Below, in pieces: positions 1-10,599 of a DNA stretch of 64,000 bases. The position numbers and the translations under genes were made by a program. Source of the DNA: Collybia mongolica (Eukaryota > Basidiomycota > Agaricomycetes > Agaricales > Clitocybaceae); the NCBI GenBank assembly GCA_013420905.1, contig JAAXNY010000001.1:7502001-7566000 (forward strand), in the 5' to 3' direction. Within the stretch, counting starts at the first letter, position 1. Every line of letters starts with the position of its first letter. The notes below the pieces were generated by a model, which saw only the letters and a list, made by a program, of their open reading frames with translations, was not told the origin of the DNA and searched no databases.

Positions 1-1
1 C

Positions 2-2305
2 ATTAAACATATCATTCGCCCTCCAATACGAGATCATATTATCACCGCTATTATGAATCAAATTCGGTTTGAACGCGACGGCTATACTATCAATCAATCC
101 TCGGTAAAAGGCTGTGTCGACGTTCTCAAAAGTCTCTGGGTCGATGAAGCAAGCAATATGACGGTGTATCAACAATACTTGGAACCGGCTTTCCTCCGCG
201 AGAGCGAGGTCTTCTATAAAGCTGAGGGTCTTAAATTATTGGAGAGCTGTGATGCTCCCGAATTTCTGGCCAGGGCGAGTCCATCTCCGAAATATCTGAC
301 CTTCATCGCTTATTTATTAGTAGGTGGAAAGTCGATTTGAAAATGAAGATTTACGCACTCACCATTACCTACATCGCCAAACTGCTTTGCCGCTTCAAAA
401 GATCTTGCAAGACAACCTTTTGACTCCCCATCTGTTTACTATCATATCGCTCCCAAACTCCGGTCTGGACAATATGATCGATACGGACAAAATATCAGAT
501 TTGTCTCGTCTCTTTCAATTATTTATCATGGTCTCAGAAGGATTGCCATGCCTCAAAAGATCATTGAAAAACTCGATTACGCGACGAGGGCAAGAGATCA
601 ACCGCATTTCCCTTGGTAGCGAGGTAAGTGATATTATAGTTGATGCATCTGAAGGAAAGGGGAAAGGGAGAGGCCGTCCCCCAGCTGTGTCACAGACCTT
701 GTCGTTGGCTCTGAAATGGGTGCAAGATGTGCTTGACCTCAAGGACAAATTTGATTATGTGTGGAAACAAGCGTTCAAAAAAAATCGCGAGATTGAAAGT
801 GCACTTAATGAGGTATGAGGCTACCATGCCCACGGTCGCCGAAGCTTTTATTTTTGTTGCTTTTTAGGCTTTCGAATCGTTCATCAATAATAATGAGAAG
901 GCCCCAGAATATATCTCTTTGTTCATTGACGACAATCTGAAGAAGGGACTCAAAGGAGTGAGTACACGATCACTGCCCGATTGTTAGGGCTCATGATTTT
1001 GCAGAAAACGGATGCTGAGGTCGATTCGGTGCTGGACAAGACGATAACAGTCTTCCGATATCTGACAGACAAGGACGTGTTTGACCGATATTATAAGTCT
1101 CATCTATCGAAACGCCTTCTTCATGGGCGTTCTGTTTCTGACGATGCAGAACGTGGAATGCTGGCTAAACTTAAAGTAGAATCCGGCTTCCAGTTTACCC
1201 AGAAGATGGAGGGCATGTTTAACGATATGAAACTCTCCGCGGATACAATGAAAGCATACAAAAGTCATCTGGAGGCGACCACAGTGCGTGACACCCCTTA
1301 TAATAACATACATGATTTCTGATGTGTCAATTAGCCGCCGGATATCGAGCTCTCCGTCATTGTTATGACCGCGACATATTGGCCCATGACCCACACCGAG
1401 TCCGCGTGTACACTCCCCTTGGCGATGTCGAAGGCTGTTGGATCATTTGAGCAGTTCTATCTTTCAAGGCATTCTGGTCGACGTCTGACCCTACAACCTG
1501 CATTGGGTAATGCGGACGTGAAGGTATCTTTCAAGGCGAAGAAAATTGAATTAAACGTGTCAACATTCGCACTTGTGATCCTTCTCTTATTCGAAGACGT
1601 TGACGATGATGAATTCCTAACATATTCGGTAAAGACTGTTTTTTGTCTCTCTTGAGACTAGAACTGATGCTAGTCGTACCACAAGGAAATTAAACAGGCT
1701 ACATCGATCGTTGATAGCGAACTCCAACGAAACCTCCAATCGTTGGCTTGCGCTAAGTTTAAGGTTCTCAAGAAACATCCTCCAGGAAGGGAAGTCAACG
1801 AAGACGACTCGTTTTCATTTAATGATGAATTTACTGCACCGCTATCGAAAATCAAGATCAACACTATATCTTCGAAGGTCGAAAGCAATGAGGAGAGAAA
1901 AGAAACAAGGGTTCGTATCGATGAAGAGCGAAAGCACCAGACGGAGGTATTTCCGACCTTCTCTTCCAGGGTCGCGAGACTGATCCTACCGATCCCAGGC
2001 CTGTATCGTTCGTATAATGAAAGATCGCAAGCACATGGGACATAATGACCTCATTAATGAAGTGACACGACACCTGGCCAGCCGGTTCCAACCAAACCCT
2101 CTTAGTATCAAGAAGCGAATTGAGGGCTTGATCGAGGTTCGACACTGTTTATGTTACCGCGTTATGACTGTACACAGGGCTGACTGGGTCCACAGCGGGA
2201 GTACCTGGAACGTTGTGAGGATCGCAAATCTTACAACTATTTGGTGGGTCGAGAGCATTACTTTTTTTCCTGTGTCAAAAGCTTACCCTCGAAGGGCAGG
2301 CATGA
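2..2305 (+). CDS. cul3: Cullin-3, ubiquitin-ligase scaffold (5' partial)
   Basis: Scaffold of BTB-CUL3-RING ubiquitin ligases, acting in cytosol and nucleus. The reading frame is open from base 2, so the N-terminus lies outside the window. Exons: 2-274, 324-812, 868-957, 1005-1283, 1335-1628, 1686-1946, 1999-2136, 2196-2243, 2300-2305, all joined in phase 0. The cullin-homology core is clear ([33 protein letters not shown]). The C-terminus has the neddylation segment [16 protein letters not shown] and the invariant ending YNYLA. The final exon supplies only Ala and the stop. The first intron seen (275-323) has a GC donor (GCGAGT) and no GT site restores the frame. Assignment to CUL3 rather than CUL1 or CUL4 is from overall remembered similarity. 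Confidence 0.93.
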
Positions 2306-2589
2306 ACATATGTATTTTGTAGCACAGTATAGCCTTCACCTGTTGTATCATCATTTATTTTCTTTCTGTCTTTCCACCAGACTGGAATGCTCCTTCTGGT
2401 TTGGAGACCCATCCCCACGTGAAAATATGCCAATGGCCTAATTCGGCGTTTGAAACGCAACAACGGCATCAGGCACTGCGGTGTTGCACAATACACACAC
2501 AGTTGTTCCGTCAGTTAAACTGTCAGTAATTGACTCCCTCCCTCGAATTATCAAGGGCTTAGTTGCCTTTGACATGTCAGGCAATTTGC

Positions 2590-3020
2590 TTTCATTTCAG
2601 ACTCACTGGCTCCGTGATCAACCTTATTCATCACTCAATATTAATCCCGTCCAAAATTCGCGATTGCTGCGGGCGAATCCTTCGTCATTAAGCCGGCCGC
2701 GGCACCGATACTTACCATGGCGCCCGAGGTTTCTCATTACACAAGATGTTCTCGTTTCAAAAATAACGACCTACCTTATGAAAAGAGACGACCGAGCGTT
2801 GCTGCCGGTTTATATATGGTTCGAGGAACTAGGGGACAGGATCAAAGTCGTAGAAACCGTAACAAGCGAGCGTGATGCAGCAACGACCAAGGACTCGGAT
2901 TACAATATGTGTTGCGGCACATGTCAATCGAGGAGTAGCGGGTGGGGCATGGCGATAATTATTGCCAAAAATCAATACGACGAGGAGCGTCAAAGGTTGG
3001 GTCTGCCAGTACGCGAAACG
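2590..3020 (+). pseudogene. Decayed tandem copy of the SLOG-like gene
   Basis: This stretch matches the intact gene at 3416-3907 at DNA level in the same order: the CTTTCATTTC start block, GATTGCTGCGGGCGA, TGGTTCGAGG, and the block encoding RDAATTKDSDYN. Matching segments fall in different frames, and a stop follows the MSIEE-like block, so no continuous protein corresponds to the neighbour. The glycine loop is also lost. It looks like the product of a tandem duplication in which one copy decayed. An open frame of 225 codons crosses the region, but only its second half matches the family. Confidence 0.7.
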
Positions 3021-3415
3021 TATGTAGCATATCTAGGGATAAGGGGTGGCACAAGACGGTTTGGCACGTTCGCTGCCGAGTGGTATTGGAGCAATAAGCC
3101 AGGGACGCATCGCAATTTCACCTGCCTAGGTGTCACCGGCCCAGCATCATTTGCTTAAGGGGACAGTCAGGCAATTGCTTGTGTTGCTCCGCCTCATGTT
3201 AATTCCCGTGAGATTGATCCCCACCCTCATCCCATCATAGTATTCCGATCCCCTGTCGGAGTGGCTACGACAACACATGATGGCTCCATCCATCGCCCGC
3301 GGCCTTTTAACTGGAACGAGGCTGTGTGGATATGATTTAAGTATACGGTCTGCGACAGGGATTGGTTAAGTTTTGAAAAGCGTCCACCTGAGGACCAACG
3401 TTACCCAACTTCTCA

Positions 3416-3907
3416 ATGACTGTCAGAACCGCTTTCATTTCTGGCCCTTTGGCGCCACCACCCACATACTTCGCCACATATTATGTACCTCTCTTGCTCC
3501 CAGCAATTGCTGCAGGCGACTCCTTCGTCATGGGCCCCGCGCCGGGAATTGACTCTATAGCGCTTCGATATCTCATTGCCCAAGGCGTGAGCCCATCAAG
3601 AATAACGGTCTACCTGACTGAATACGAGGACCAAGTACTACGGCGCGATTTGAGGTGGTTCGAGGGCTTGGGAGGGGCCATCGCGGTAGAAGGGATCGTC
3701 ACAGGAGATCGTGACGCAGCAATGACGAGGGATTCCGACTACGATGTGTTGAGATACATGAGCATCGCCGAACAGAAGGCCGAATATGGGGAGATGTATT
3801 ATCCAAGGCTCACCGCGACCGAGAAAAACGAGCGGCGGAGAAAGGGGTTGCCATTATACGATACCAACGCGCTACCCGCGACGAGCACTGCGACAGCTCG
3901 TGACTAG
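3416..3907 (+). CDS. Small SLOG-like Rossmann-fold protein
   Basis: Intronless frame of 163 residues. It begins with a beta-strand/loop MTVRTAFISG. At about residues 47-66 it has a glycine loop GPAPGIDSIALRYL followed by the strand ITVYL, and a later RDAAMTRDSDYD block. This arrangement (FISG, then GxAxGxD and YL, then a D..M...SDY block) resembles the SLOG superfamily, whose members bind nucleotide-type ligands; some bacterial members sit in stress or conflict systems. The C-terminal 40 residues are charged and probably disordered. No signal peptide or membrane segment is seen. A decayed copy lies 400 bp upstream. Ligand and role are unknown; the SLOG call rests on motif memory only. Confidence 0.6.
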   Translation: MTVRTAFISGPLAPPPTYFATYYVPLLLPAIAAGDSFVMGPAPGIDSIALRYLIAQGVSPSRITVYLTEYEDQVLRRDLRWFEGLGGAIAVEGIVTGDRDAAMTRDSDYDVLRYMSIAEQKAEYGEMYYPRLTATEKNERRRKGLPLYDTNALPATSTATARD

Positions 3908-4681
3908 GGAAACAGTTGGCTGGCGATAACAACCAACGCACGGTTTCCTCTAGCCTCGTAAAAATTAAGCTGGATGCCAAAATTAGGTGACTTGACACTA
4001 ACGCGGGAGGAGAGGTTATAGAAGATTATAGATTTTTTTTAGAATAATATTAAGTTGATAGTATTACGACCACTAATTAATTTCTGACTGGGTCTCTAAC
4101 AACACGTTGATAACGTAAAAGCTGATGATCAGATCTGAGCAATGCAAGCGACACACGCGGAAATACGGTCATGCAAAAGTCACGACGCTAACAGGTAACG
4201 AATTAAAAATAATTTCAGCTCGTATTCTGCATGTCGTTAATTTGAATACGATTATCCCCTTTCTCTTCTTCCCCCAGTTCCGCCGGACTCCTGGCGAGTA
4301 GCCCAATTTGGCCCCAACACCTGATATTTGAAATCTCACAACTAATGGGCGATTTCGAAGAACCACTAACCGCGGTGGAACGACACCCGCAGTTCGCAAT
4401 TACTTATCGTCAATTTCACATGCCCCTTGAAGGCCATGGCACCTTGCAGCCGTCATTCGACAGAATTCTGTCGAGTTCATCCTCGCTCTCGCGGTCATTA
4501 TATAAATCCAACAAACCACATTTATACTCTTCATTCTACCAAGAAGTGAAAGGGACGCTCAGTCTCCTCATAACGAAAAGATATAATTTACAATCGGGGT
4601 GTATGTCTCCGTTCCAGTTGAAATCTGACCAGTGAAAGCATCAAGATCCAGTCCTCCATATAACAAAAACAAGGTACCCAC
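3908..4681. other. Intergenic region, convergent 3' ends
   Basis: No gene is supported here. It holds the 3' flanks of the SLOG-like gene (+) and the first secreted-protein gene (-). A patch at about 4005-4085 is very A/T-rich. Open frames here are short and show no conserved pattern. Confidence 0.6.
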
Positions 4682-5437
4682 CTAATGTTCTGCCCCTGCG
4701 TGGCTAGCATTTCGGGCAGCTCGAGTAGCATCCAGGGCTCGTCGCGCAGACTCCGGAGAAGTATTGTTATCCCAGTTCGACCCACTAGGTGCAATTGTTC
4801 GTTTCCCAATATCTGACCCGTCGAAGCCAAAGTCAATATTATTGATGGACCCATCGTCGTTGAGAAGTCTTTCAATCTGGCGCGCAACATCGCCATCAAA
4901 GCCAGGTTGACGACCTCCCTTGCGCTGCAAGTCGCCTTCGAAGTTGCCCAGGCCGGCGTGGAACTGAGAAAAGATTATGGTTTGTGTCTCCACCTCACAT
5001 ATCTGCTCAGTGATGATTCTGTTGATATGTTTGAGTTGGAAATATGCCGTAGGGGGTAGAGCAGTGTATTCACCTCTTCGCCAGCTCTTGCAAGATGGCG
5101 AGCTGCTGTTGAATAATTCGAGCATCTTGGCGACGGCAGACAACTTGTTGCTCTTGGATAACAATAACTTGGGCATTCCGAGAGCCATCGAAGTTATCCT
5201 GGCCGTTGAAAGAATCAAAATTCTTCAAAGATTGGATACCGCCCCATTCGTTGAAAGAAGTGACTTCAGAGGTATTTTGTGCTATTATATCTCGGGGAGC
5301 TAACGCGTTCTCTCTTCAGCCATAAATGGGGTTACCTCGGTATGAGATAGCTTACCCCAAACGCGCTTGTTTGTGACTGGTGACGCGAATACCGTAGATG
5401 AGACAGAAAGGAGGCAAACTGCGAATCGGGCGAGCAT
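4682..5437 (-). CDS. Secreted protein of unknown function, paralog A
   Basis: Three exons (5437-5356, 5299-5074, 5018-4682) give 214 residues. The start was chosen because it opens a clear signal peptide (MLARFAVCLLSVSSTVFASP). The mature part has a Phe/Asn/Gly stretch (SFNEWGG, FDSFNGQDNFDGS), then a predicted helical region with two conserved cysteines (VVC about 90, EQICEVE about 110), then a Gly/Asp-rich C-terminal half. It is a clear paralog of the gene at 6579-7337: intron phases match (1 then 2) and exons 1+2 sum to 308 coding bases in both. I recall related secreted proteins in other Agaricomycetes but no assigned function. Extracellular location is inferred from the signal peptide. 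Confidence 0.82.
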
Positions 5438-5661
5438 GGTGCTGAAATACTGGGAAGGTTATTTGAGATATATCAGTGGATCAGATAAAAAGGATTATCG
5501 AACAGTTCTGCGTCACCTCGAAATAGGAGGGGTAGAAGAAGGTGAAAAAATCGGTTTGTATAGGAATGAATGAAAAAAAGACCAAGACAAAAGGCGACCA
5601 GGCCAGAGTATGGATACTGCGAATTCGAAGGAAATGGTGTTCCTCTTGATGTTCCGACGCA

Positions 5662-5670
5662 CTTTTTATA
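5662..5670 (-). promoter_or_regulatory. TATA box of secreted paralog A
   Basis: TATAAAAAG on the minus strand, 225 bp upstream of the paralog A start codon. Paralog B has TATAAAAG 222 bp upstream of its start. A purine-rich block just upstream of the start is also shared (5561-5605 and 7463-7505). Confidence 0.55.
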
Positions 5671-6578
5671 CATTGCGGCCTACATACCAAGATCCTTGAG
5701 GGCAAACGATCGCATCCCTGGCGTCGCGAGGTCCCGTGTATTTGCATTTGAGAAACACAGAAGGTCCCAGAAGGTCGTTTTCGACTCGTCGCAAGCTTTC
5801 TCACCAGGTGATTCGATCACCATGGAAATTCCACAAATGCTTCTACGTGCGTCTGTGTCCATGGAAAATCGGTATTCGTCACGGGGTCATTCTCTACCTT
5901 TCCCTTGGTCTACTGTAAGGATGAACAAAGAGATAATCCCTACCTGTAATACTGCATGGCTGGCCCCAAGTTGAGAGTAGGCTCGAAAGTTGCCAGTCAG
6001 TTTGAACTCACTAGGTCCTGAATAGAATGAGACGCTTGTATCCTTTTGGCGTTGATAAATGCGTTGTCTCCGTTCACAACTTCCCCCCTATTTGAAGGCG
6101 GTCTGAAGGCGGAATTTGGCCTGAGCTTGGCGTTCGTTGTGAAGACGATCTGCATCATCGTTATCGAAGCTGATGAAAATTAGACTTTTTTTCGGTAACA
6201 ATGGGCAGCTCGGCCATAAATAGGATGGAAGCAGGCCCCGAAGCTGAAGTGACTTTACCATGAACTTGGTTCAATGATGGCTTGAGGATTTTCTGAGAGT
6301 TGTTGCCACGGATTGTCATGAGCATGCGACAGTGCGCGAACGCCACGAATGCTGCACCAGGAGCATGTCATTACAATCCCCCAGCAATTAAAGGAATACA
6401 TCCAAGTCTACCATATGATAAAATGTCCCTCGACGAAACCCAGACGTAACAACCGAGCGTTAAAACCATTCACAAGTCGAGCCACCTCGCTATCGGTTAC
6501 AGACAATTTTTCTTAAGACTCGCCTGACGATTAAAGGTAAATTGTAAATCGAAGCACGGGGAAATCGTAGATGCTTAC
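5671..6578. other. Spacer between the secreted paralogs, with a coding-like relic
   Basis: No complete gene was found. On the minus strand, about 6170-5960, there are short coding-like patches in different frames: DNDDADRLHNERQAQ, then VSFYSGPSEFKLTGNFRAYS. They cannot be joined cleanly by consensus introns. They may be the remains of an unrecognised gene or chance. Confidence 0.3.
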
Positions 6579-7337
6579 TTAGAGAAGGTCGGGGTGGAGA
6601 GAGTGGTAAGCAAACCTGGATGCACCGTAGGCATCCTCAACAGTAGCGGGGGAGGTGCTGTCGACCCAGTTGTGGCCGCCGACGACGACGGTCTCGTGTC
6701 CAATATCATGACCAGAGAAACCAAAGTCGTGAGTGCTGAGCGAACCGTCAACATTGATGATTTCGCCAAAGTGGCTGGCAATGCTACGATCGAAGCCAAC
6801 AGAGCGGCCGGTGTGGCGCCTCAGGTCGCGGCTGAACCCGTGGAGGCCGGCATGCCACTGCTCAAATACGATGGTCTGTGACTCGACCTCACAAATCTGC
6901 TCGGTGATGATTCTAAGGTAACTTCGGATAAGTCTCTATCAGACACTAAAGATGCTGGGACGCCTACCGTTTAGCCATCTCCTGGAGGACGACGAGATGT
7001 TGCTGGATGATCTCCACACGCTGGGTGTGACAGACGACTTCATGCTCCTGCTGGACAATAACCTGCGACTCCGAGCTAAAGTGAGAGCCGTCGAAGTTAT
7101 CAATGCCGTAAAAGTTGTCAAAGTTGGCGAGGGACGTATGGCCTCCCCAGTTGTTGAAGGAGTGGAAGCCACGAACGGCTAAAAGCAATTCGTTTCGGGA
7201 TTAAAAAATAGGTCAGGGTCTTATATAAGGAGGTACCTACCCAACTCAAACTTGGGTCTGAGAGCAAGGGGGCCGGCGAAAGCTTCGGAAGCCAAAGCAG
7301 AAAGGGCGATCAAATGAATGGCGATCTTGGCGAACAT
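6579..7337 (-). CDS. Secreted protein of unknown function, paralog B
   Basis: Three exons (7337-7241, 7178-6968, 6912-6579) give 213 residues. The N-terminus is a signal peptide of about 21 residues (MFAKIAIHLIALSALASEAF). The mature protein shares with paralog A the aromatic Asn/Gly segment (GFHSFNNWGG, FYGIDNFDGS), the helical region with VVC and EQICEVE cysteines, the VGFDR element and the DFGFSGHDIG-type glycine motif. Exon phases are identical to paralog A. The promoter carries TATAAAAG. No catalytic motif is evident. A structural or effector-like secreted protein is possible, but function is unknown. Confidence 0.82.
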
Positions 7338-7558
7338 GGTGTTATAGGTTGTCGAAGGAATTTTCTAGCTGAGAAGAGCAAGATAAGTGACGGTCTCTTG
7401 TCTTGACAAAACGATTTCTACTTGTAACAAGGATGTGAAGCCTGCCCAAGGGGATTGAAGTAGAATGAACGAAAAAAGATCGTAGAAGGGCAACCTGGCC
7501 AAACAAAAGTGAAAAGCGAGCGAAGGAGGAGATGGATTTTCGAAGAAAAAACACCGTG

Positions 7559-7566
7559 CTTTTATA
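7559..7566 (-). promoter_or_regulatory. TATA box of secreted paralog B
   Basis: TATAAAAG on the minus strand, 222 bp before the ATG of paralog B. Its spacing matches the TATA element of paralog A. Confidence 0.55.
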
Positions 7567-8487
7567 CAGCCAGCTGACCATTGAGAGGATCGCCCGAGGT
7601 AATGGATTAAAGGATTGATATTGGCCAGTGACCTTTGTCCAACGTGAACAATCTCTTGGCGTCCTGTTTGGGACTATCACCTACCATAACGAGTCATGTT
7701 TGGATGTATTTTTAGACAACTCACATTCAAAGCTCCCACAAATGTCCAGCTGCTGTCCTTTCGTCCAACGTTTGGCAGATATCCCTAAGGTTTCCGCACG
7801 GTAGGTTGTTCTCTCTAGCAACGGATGATACGATAGTCATTACTTTGATGTACTTTCCTGATTCTGCGGATCATCGCCCTACGCCAATTTTGTCGTGGAC
7901 ATTGACAGAACACATTACTTGTGTTTGCGCGCGCCTCCGAATTTCTTGAGTTATCAAGCACTATGTTAAGGGATCTTATCTTCCATCATTTTGATAAAAC
8001 CATCAAAGATCTAAATCATTCAAATGTGGAAGTCGAGACAGAGCGCCGGGGGCGTCCTCATTGGCATGGTGATACAAGACAGTGCTCACAATGACTCTCC
8101 CACTTGTGCAAAAATCAGATCTGAGGAATGAGTGCTGATGAGCAAAAGGGTGTCATAAGGAATCAACCATACCATAAGTGGTGTTCCCAGAGTAATGTGA
8201 AAGAATTTGACGCGTAAACAGTTGCGATGCGCTGGCCTTCTAAATTGAAGTATATGTACGTCGATGTCTATCTCTTTGAACATCGCTTGCCGGGGTATGG
8301 GACAATACATTATCAAAATTTACCATATAGACCCATCAATGGGAGTCGCGGGCTTGCAGCTTTTCACGTTGCCAAAGGGACCTCAACCACGGGGTAGTGC
8401 AGAGTAGACAATGCTATTCCAATTAGAAAATGATAAAGATAAGGAGCCGTTTTAGAGGTAGAACAGAGACTATCCTAGTGGTTGATA
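7567..8487. other. Intergenic region, no gene seen
   Basis: Upstream flank of secreted paralog B and 3' flank of the ER DnaJ gene, both on the minus strand. Frames up to about 76 codons occur but none resembles a known family or carries plausible splice sites. Confidence 0.6.
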
Positions 8488-10405
8488 TTACAGTTCGTCG
8501 TGAGTTGCCCCTGAAACCTGGAAGGCTTCTGTCAATTCTGTGCCAAGGAATCAAAATGTCAGTGATCCATTGATAAAGACATATATCAATTCAAAAGAAA
8601 CAAAACACAAGAACATGTCAAAGTCAAGCAAAAAAAATAACTTACTCCGACGTGTTTGTGGTGAGATCTCCATTGGTAACACAACATTATATTCCACAAA
8701 GAGATCACCATGGCCCAAGCTCCCATATATGGGCATTCCTTCACCCTTAATCGTCTGTACGAATCCTGAACAGAACGCGATCAATGGTCGGTGAGCGATG
8801 CAAAGAAGCGGTACAATAAGCGCACCTGGCTGTGTAACTCCTTTCCTTATTAGCTGCACCTGATGCCCATCAAGGTGTGTCAGATTACGATCGAAGCCAA
8901 GAAGGGCCTGCAAGAAGGTTTATCATCAGGACTTATGGTTAAAACAAGTGAACAGTCAAGCCTGACCTCGTCAATTCCAATTGTCTCCTTCCAGTAGAGA
9001 CTGCTTTCCTTCCTACGCCATCCGCCTTTTTCCTTCCGACTCTTCACTCTAATGATGATATCTCCAGCATCATAATCAGGGCTTTCGTCTGCTTCACCCT
9101 CAAACACGACCTCGTGACCTTCAGGCATTCCCGCTGTGATATCTAATGTATAGCGCGCTGTATGGTCAACGATTTTGTTGCCAGAACAATGAGGGCATTT
9201 CTTCTTGATTGTGGTACCACGGCCGCCGCAATCGCTGCACGTTACTTGACTTTGAGCAAACATGCCGGGGAAAATCTGACAGAAGTGTAAATATAGTTAC
9301 AGAAGTCGTAGCCAAACGTACTTGTTGTTTGACCAATCTGACACCTGAACCACTGCACGTTGGGCAAGTGTGGATATCACCGTCAGACGCTGCTCCTGAG
9401 CCTCGGCAATGGTCGCAGAGAATTTTCTTATTAATCATGAACTGTTAGACTTGGTCAGTGAAGGTCGCAAGGTCCATAAATCAGAACCTTCGCACATCGA
9501 TATGTGCTCCTTCGTAACTAAAACCCAGGTTAATATCGCGAAATATACCAGAGTGCTGAGGACGAACATGTCACTTAATTTTACTTCGAACTCTGTTAGC
9601 GATGAAGGGCCTCGCCGGCTTTGTTGCTGCTGATCTGATGGTTTGTTAGGCTTTAGCATATTATTATGCGTCTCGATTACATTGAACTCACGGCCTCCAA
9701 AGAAGTTCTGGAACATGTCGAATGGATTGGCTTGTTGGCCACCCTCGTGGGCTTTTAGTCCTTCCTGTGTAAAGGCGTGAGTTTAATGAAAATCCGATTG
9801 GATAGCACAAAAGTGAAGGGAGTTGTGTTCGCGGTCAAGCGGCCTATATTGATCTAACGACGTGAATAAAGCAGCATTGCCGTGTGAGAGACAGGGACAA
9901 GATTGAGTGCTCAATTGGGAAGAGGTTATAGAGGGATTAAAAAACTTGGGAATGTGTCGTGCGGAAATATTGGTCTCACCTCTCCATGCCGGTCATATAT
10001 TTTACGTTTCTATACAGTTCTGTCAGTCATCTTGGGCAGATTACACAAGAAGTCCCAACTCACCGTTGGATCTGACAAGACCTCATACGCTAAAATGGGA
10101 ATCGTCGGATGAATGCATCAACCAAAACGCAGCTCTAGGAGCTCACCATGTGCGATTTCCACGAACCTGTCCTCTGCTCCTGGATCCTTATTCTTGTCTG
10201 GATGATACTTCTTGCTCAATCTCTTGTATGCGTGTCTAATATCTTTTTCCGAAGCGGATTTGTGTACTGTTTTGAAGCCATATGGACGAGGTCAGCACGC
10301 GTCAAATCATGGTGGGCTTTACGCACAGTCTAGGGCCTTGTAGAGATCGGCTGCAGCAACGAGAGTGGCCAAGAGAAATATGGTCAGAAACGATATCGGA
10401 AACAT
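8488..10405 (-). CDS. scj1: ER-resident DnaJ co-chaperone (Scj1/DNAJB11 type)
   Basis: Hsp40 partner of BiP for folding and degradation in the ER lumen. Twelve exons: 10405-10327, 10266-10147, 10089-10064, 10009-9980, 9764-9692, 9634-9568, 9517-9496, 9441-9322, 9275-8967, 8907-8826, 8765-8646, 8537-8488; 365 residues. In order: signal peptide ([20 protein letters not shown]), J domain with HPD (KKYHPDKN), a Gly/Gln linker, then a zinc-binding region with [24 protein letters not shown] and CPHCSGNK. The substrate-binding C-terminal part ends in the retention signal HDEL. Exons of 22, 26 and 30 bp lie between the J and zinc domains. All splice sites are GT-AG and the total frame closes exactly. 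Confidence 0.95.
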
Positions 10406-10599
10406 TCTAACGAGAGTAGGACGGGACACAACTTGATGCAGGCTGGACAAATATGTAGTGACGGAATTGACATGTGGACTGGTACAAACTTTTGCGTGTA
10501 GCCTACGTGTCCGGTCCCGTGATGCATCCGACGTCGCGTGACCACCCTCGGAATCGGGATTGACGTCCAAGCTTCCAATTATTCCCAACGACAACCTTT
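10406..10599. promoter_or_regulatory. Bidirectional promoter region
   Basis: The 194 bp between the divergent start codons of the ER DnaJ gene (-) and the conserved unknown gene (+). Both promoters must share or abut here. No specific element was recognised. Confidence 0.5.

Noticed and set aside
2481..3158. 225-codon frame as an intact gene
   Set aside because: Only part of it matches the neighbouring SLOG-like protein, and the matching blocks lie in several frames, so a decayed copy explains it better.
5570..5974. 134-codon plus-strand frame
   Set aside because: It covers the promoter and TATA region of secreted paralog A and has no family features.
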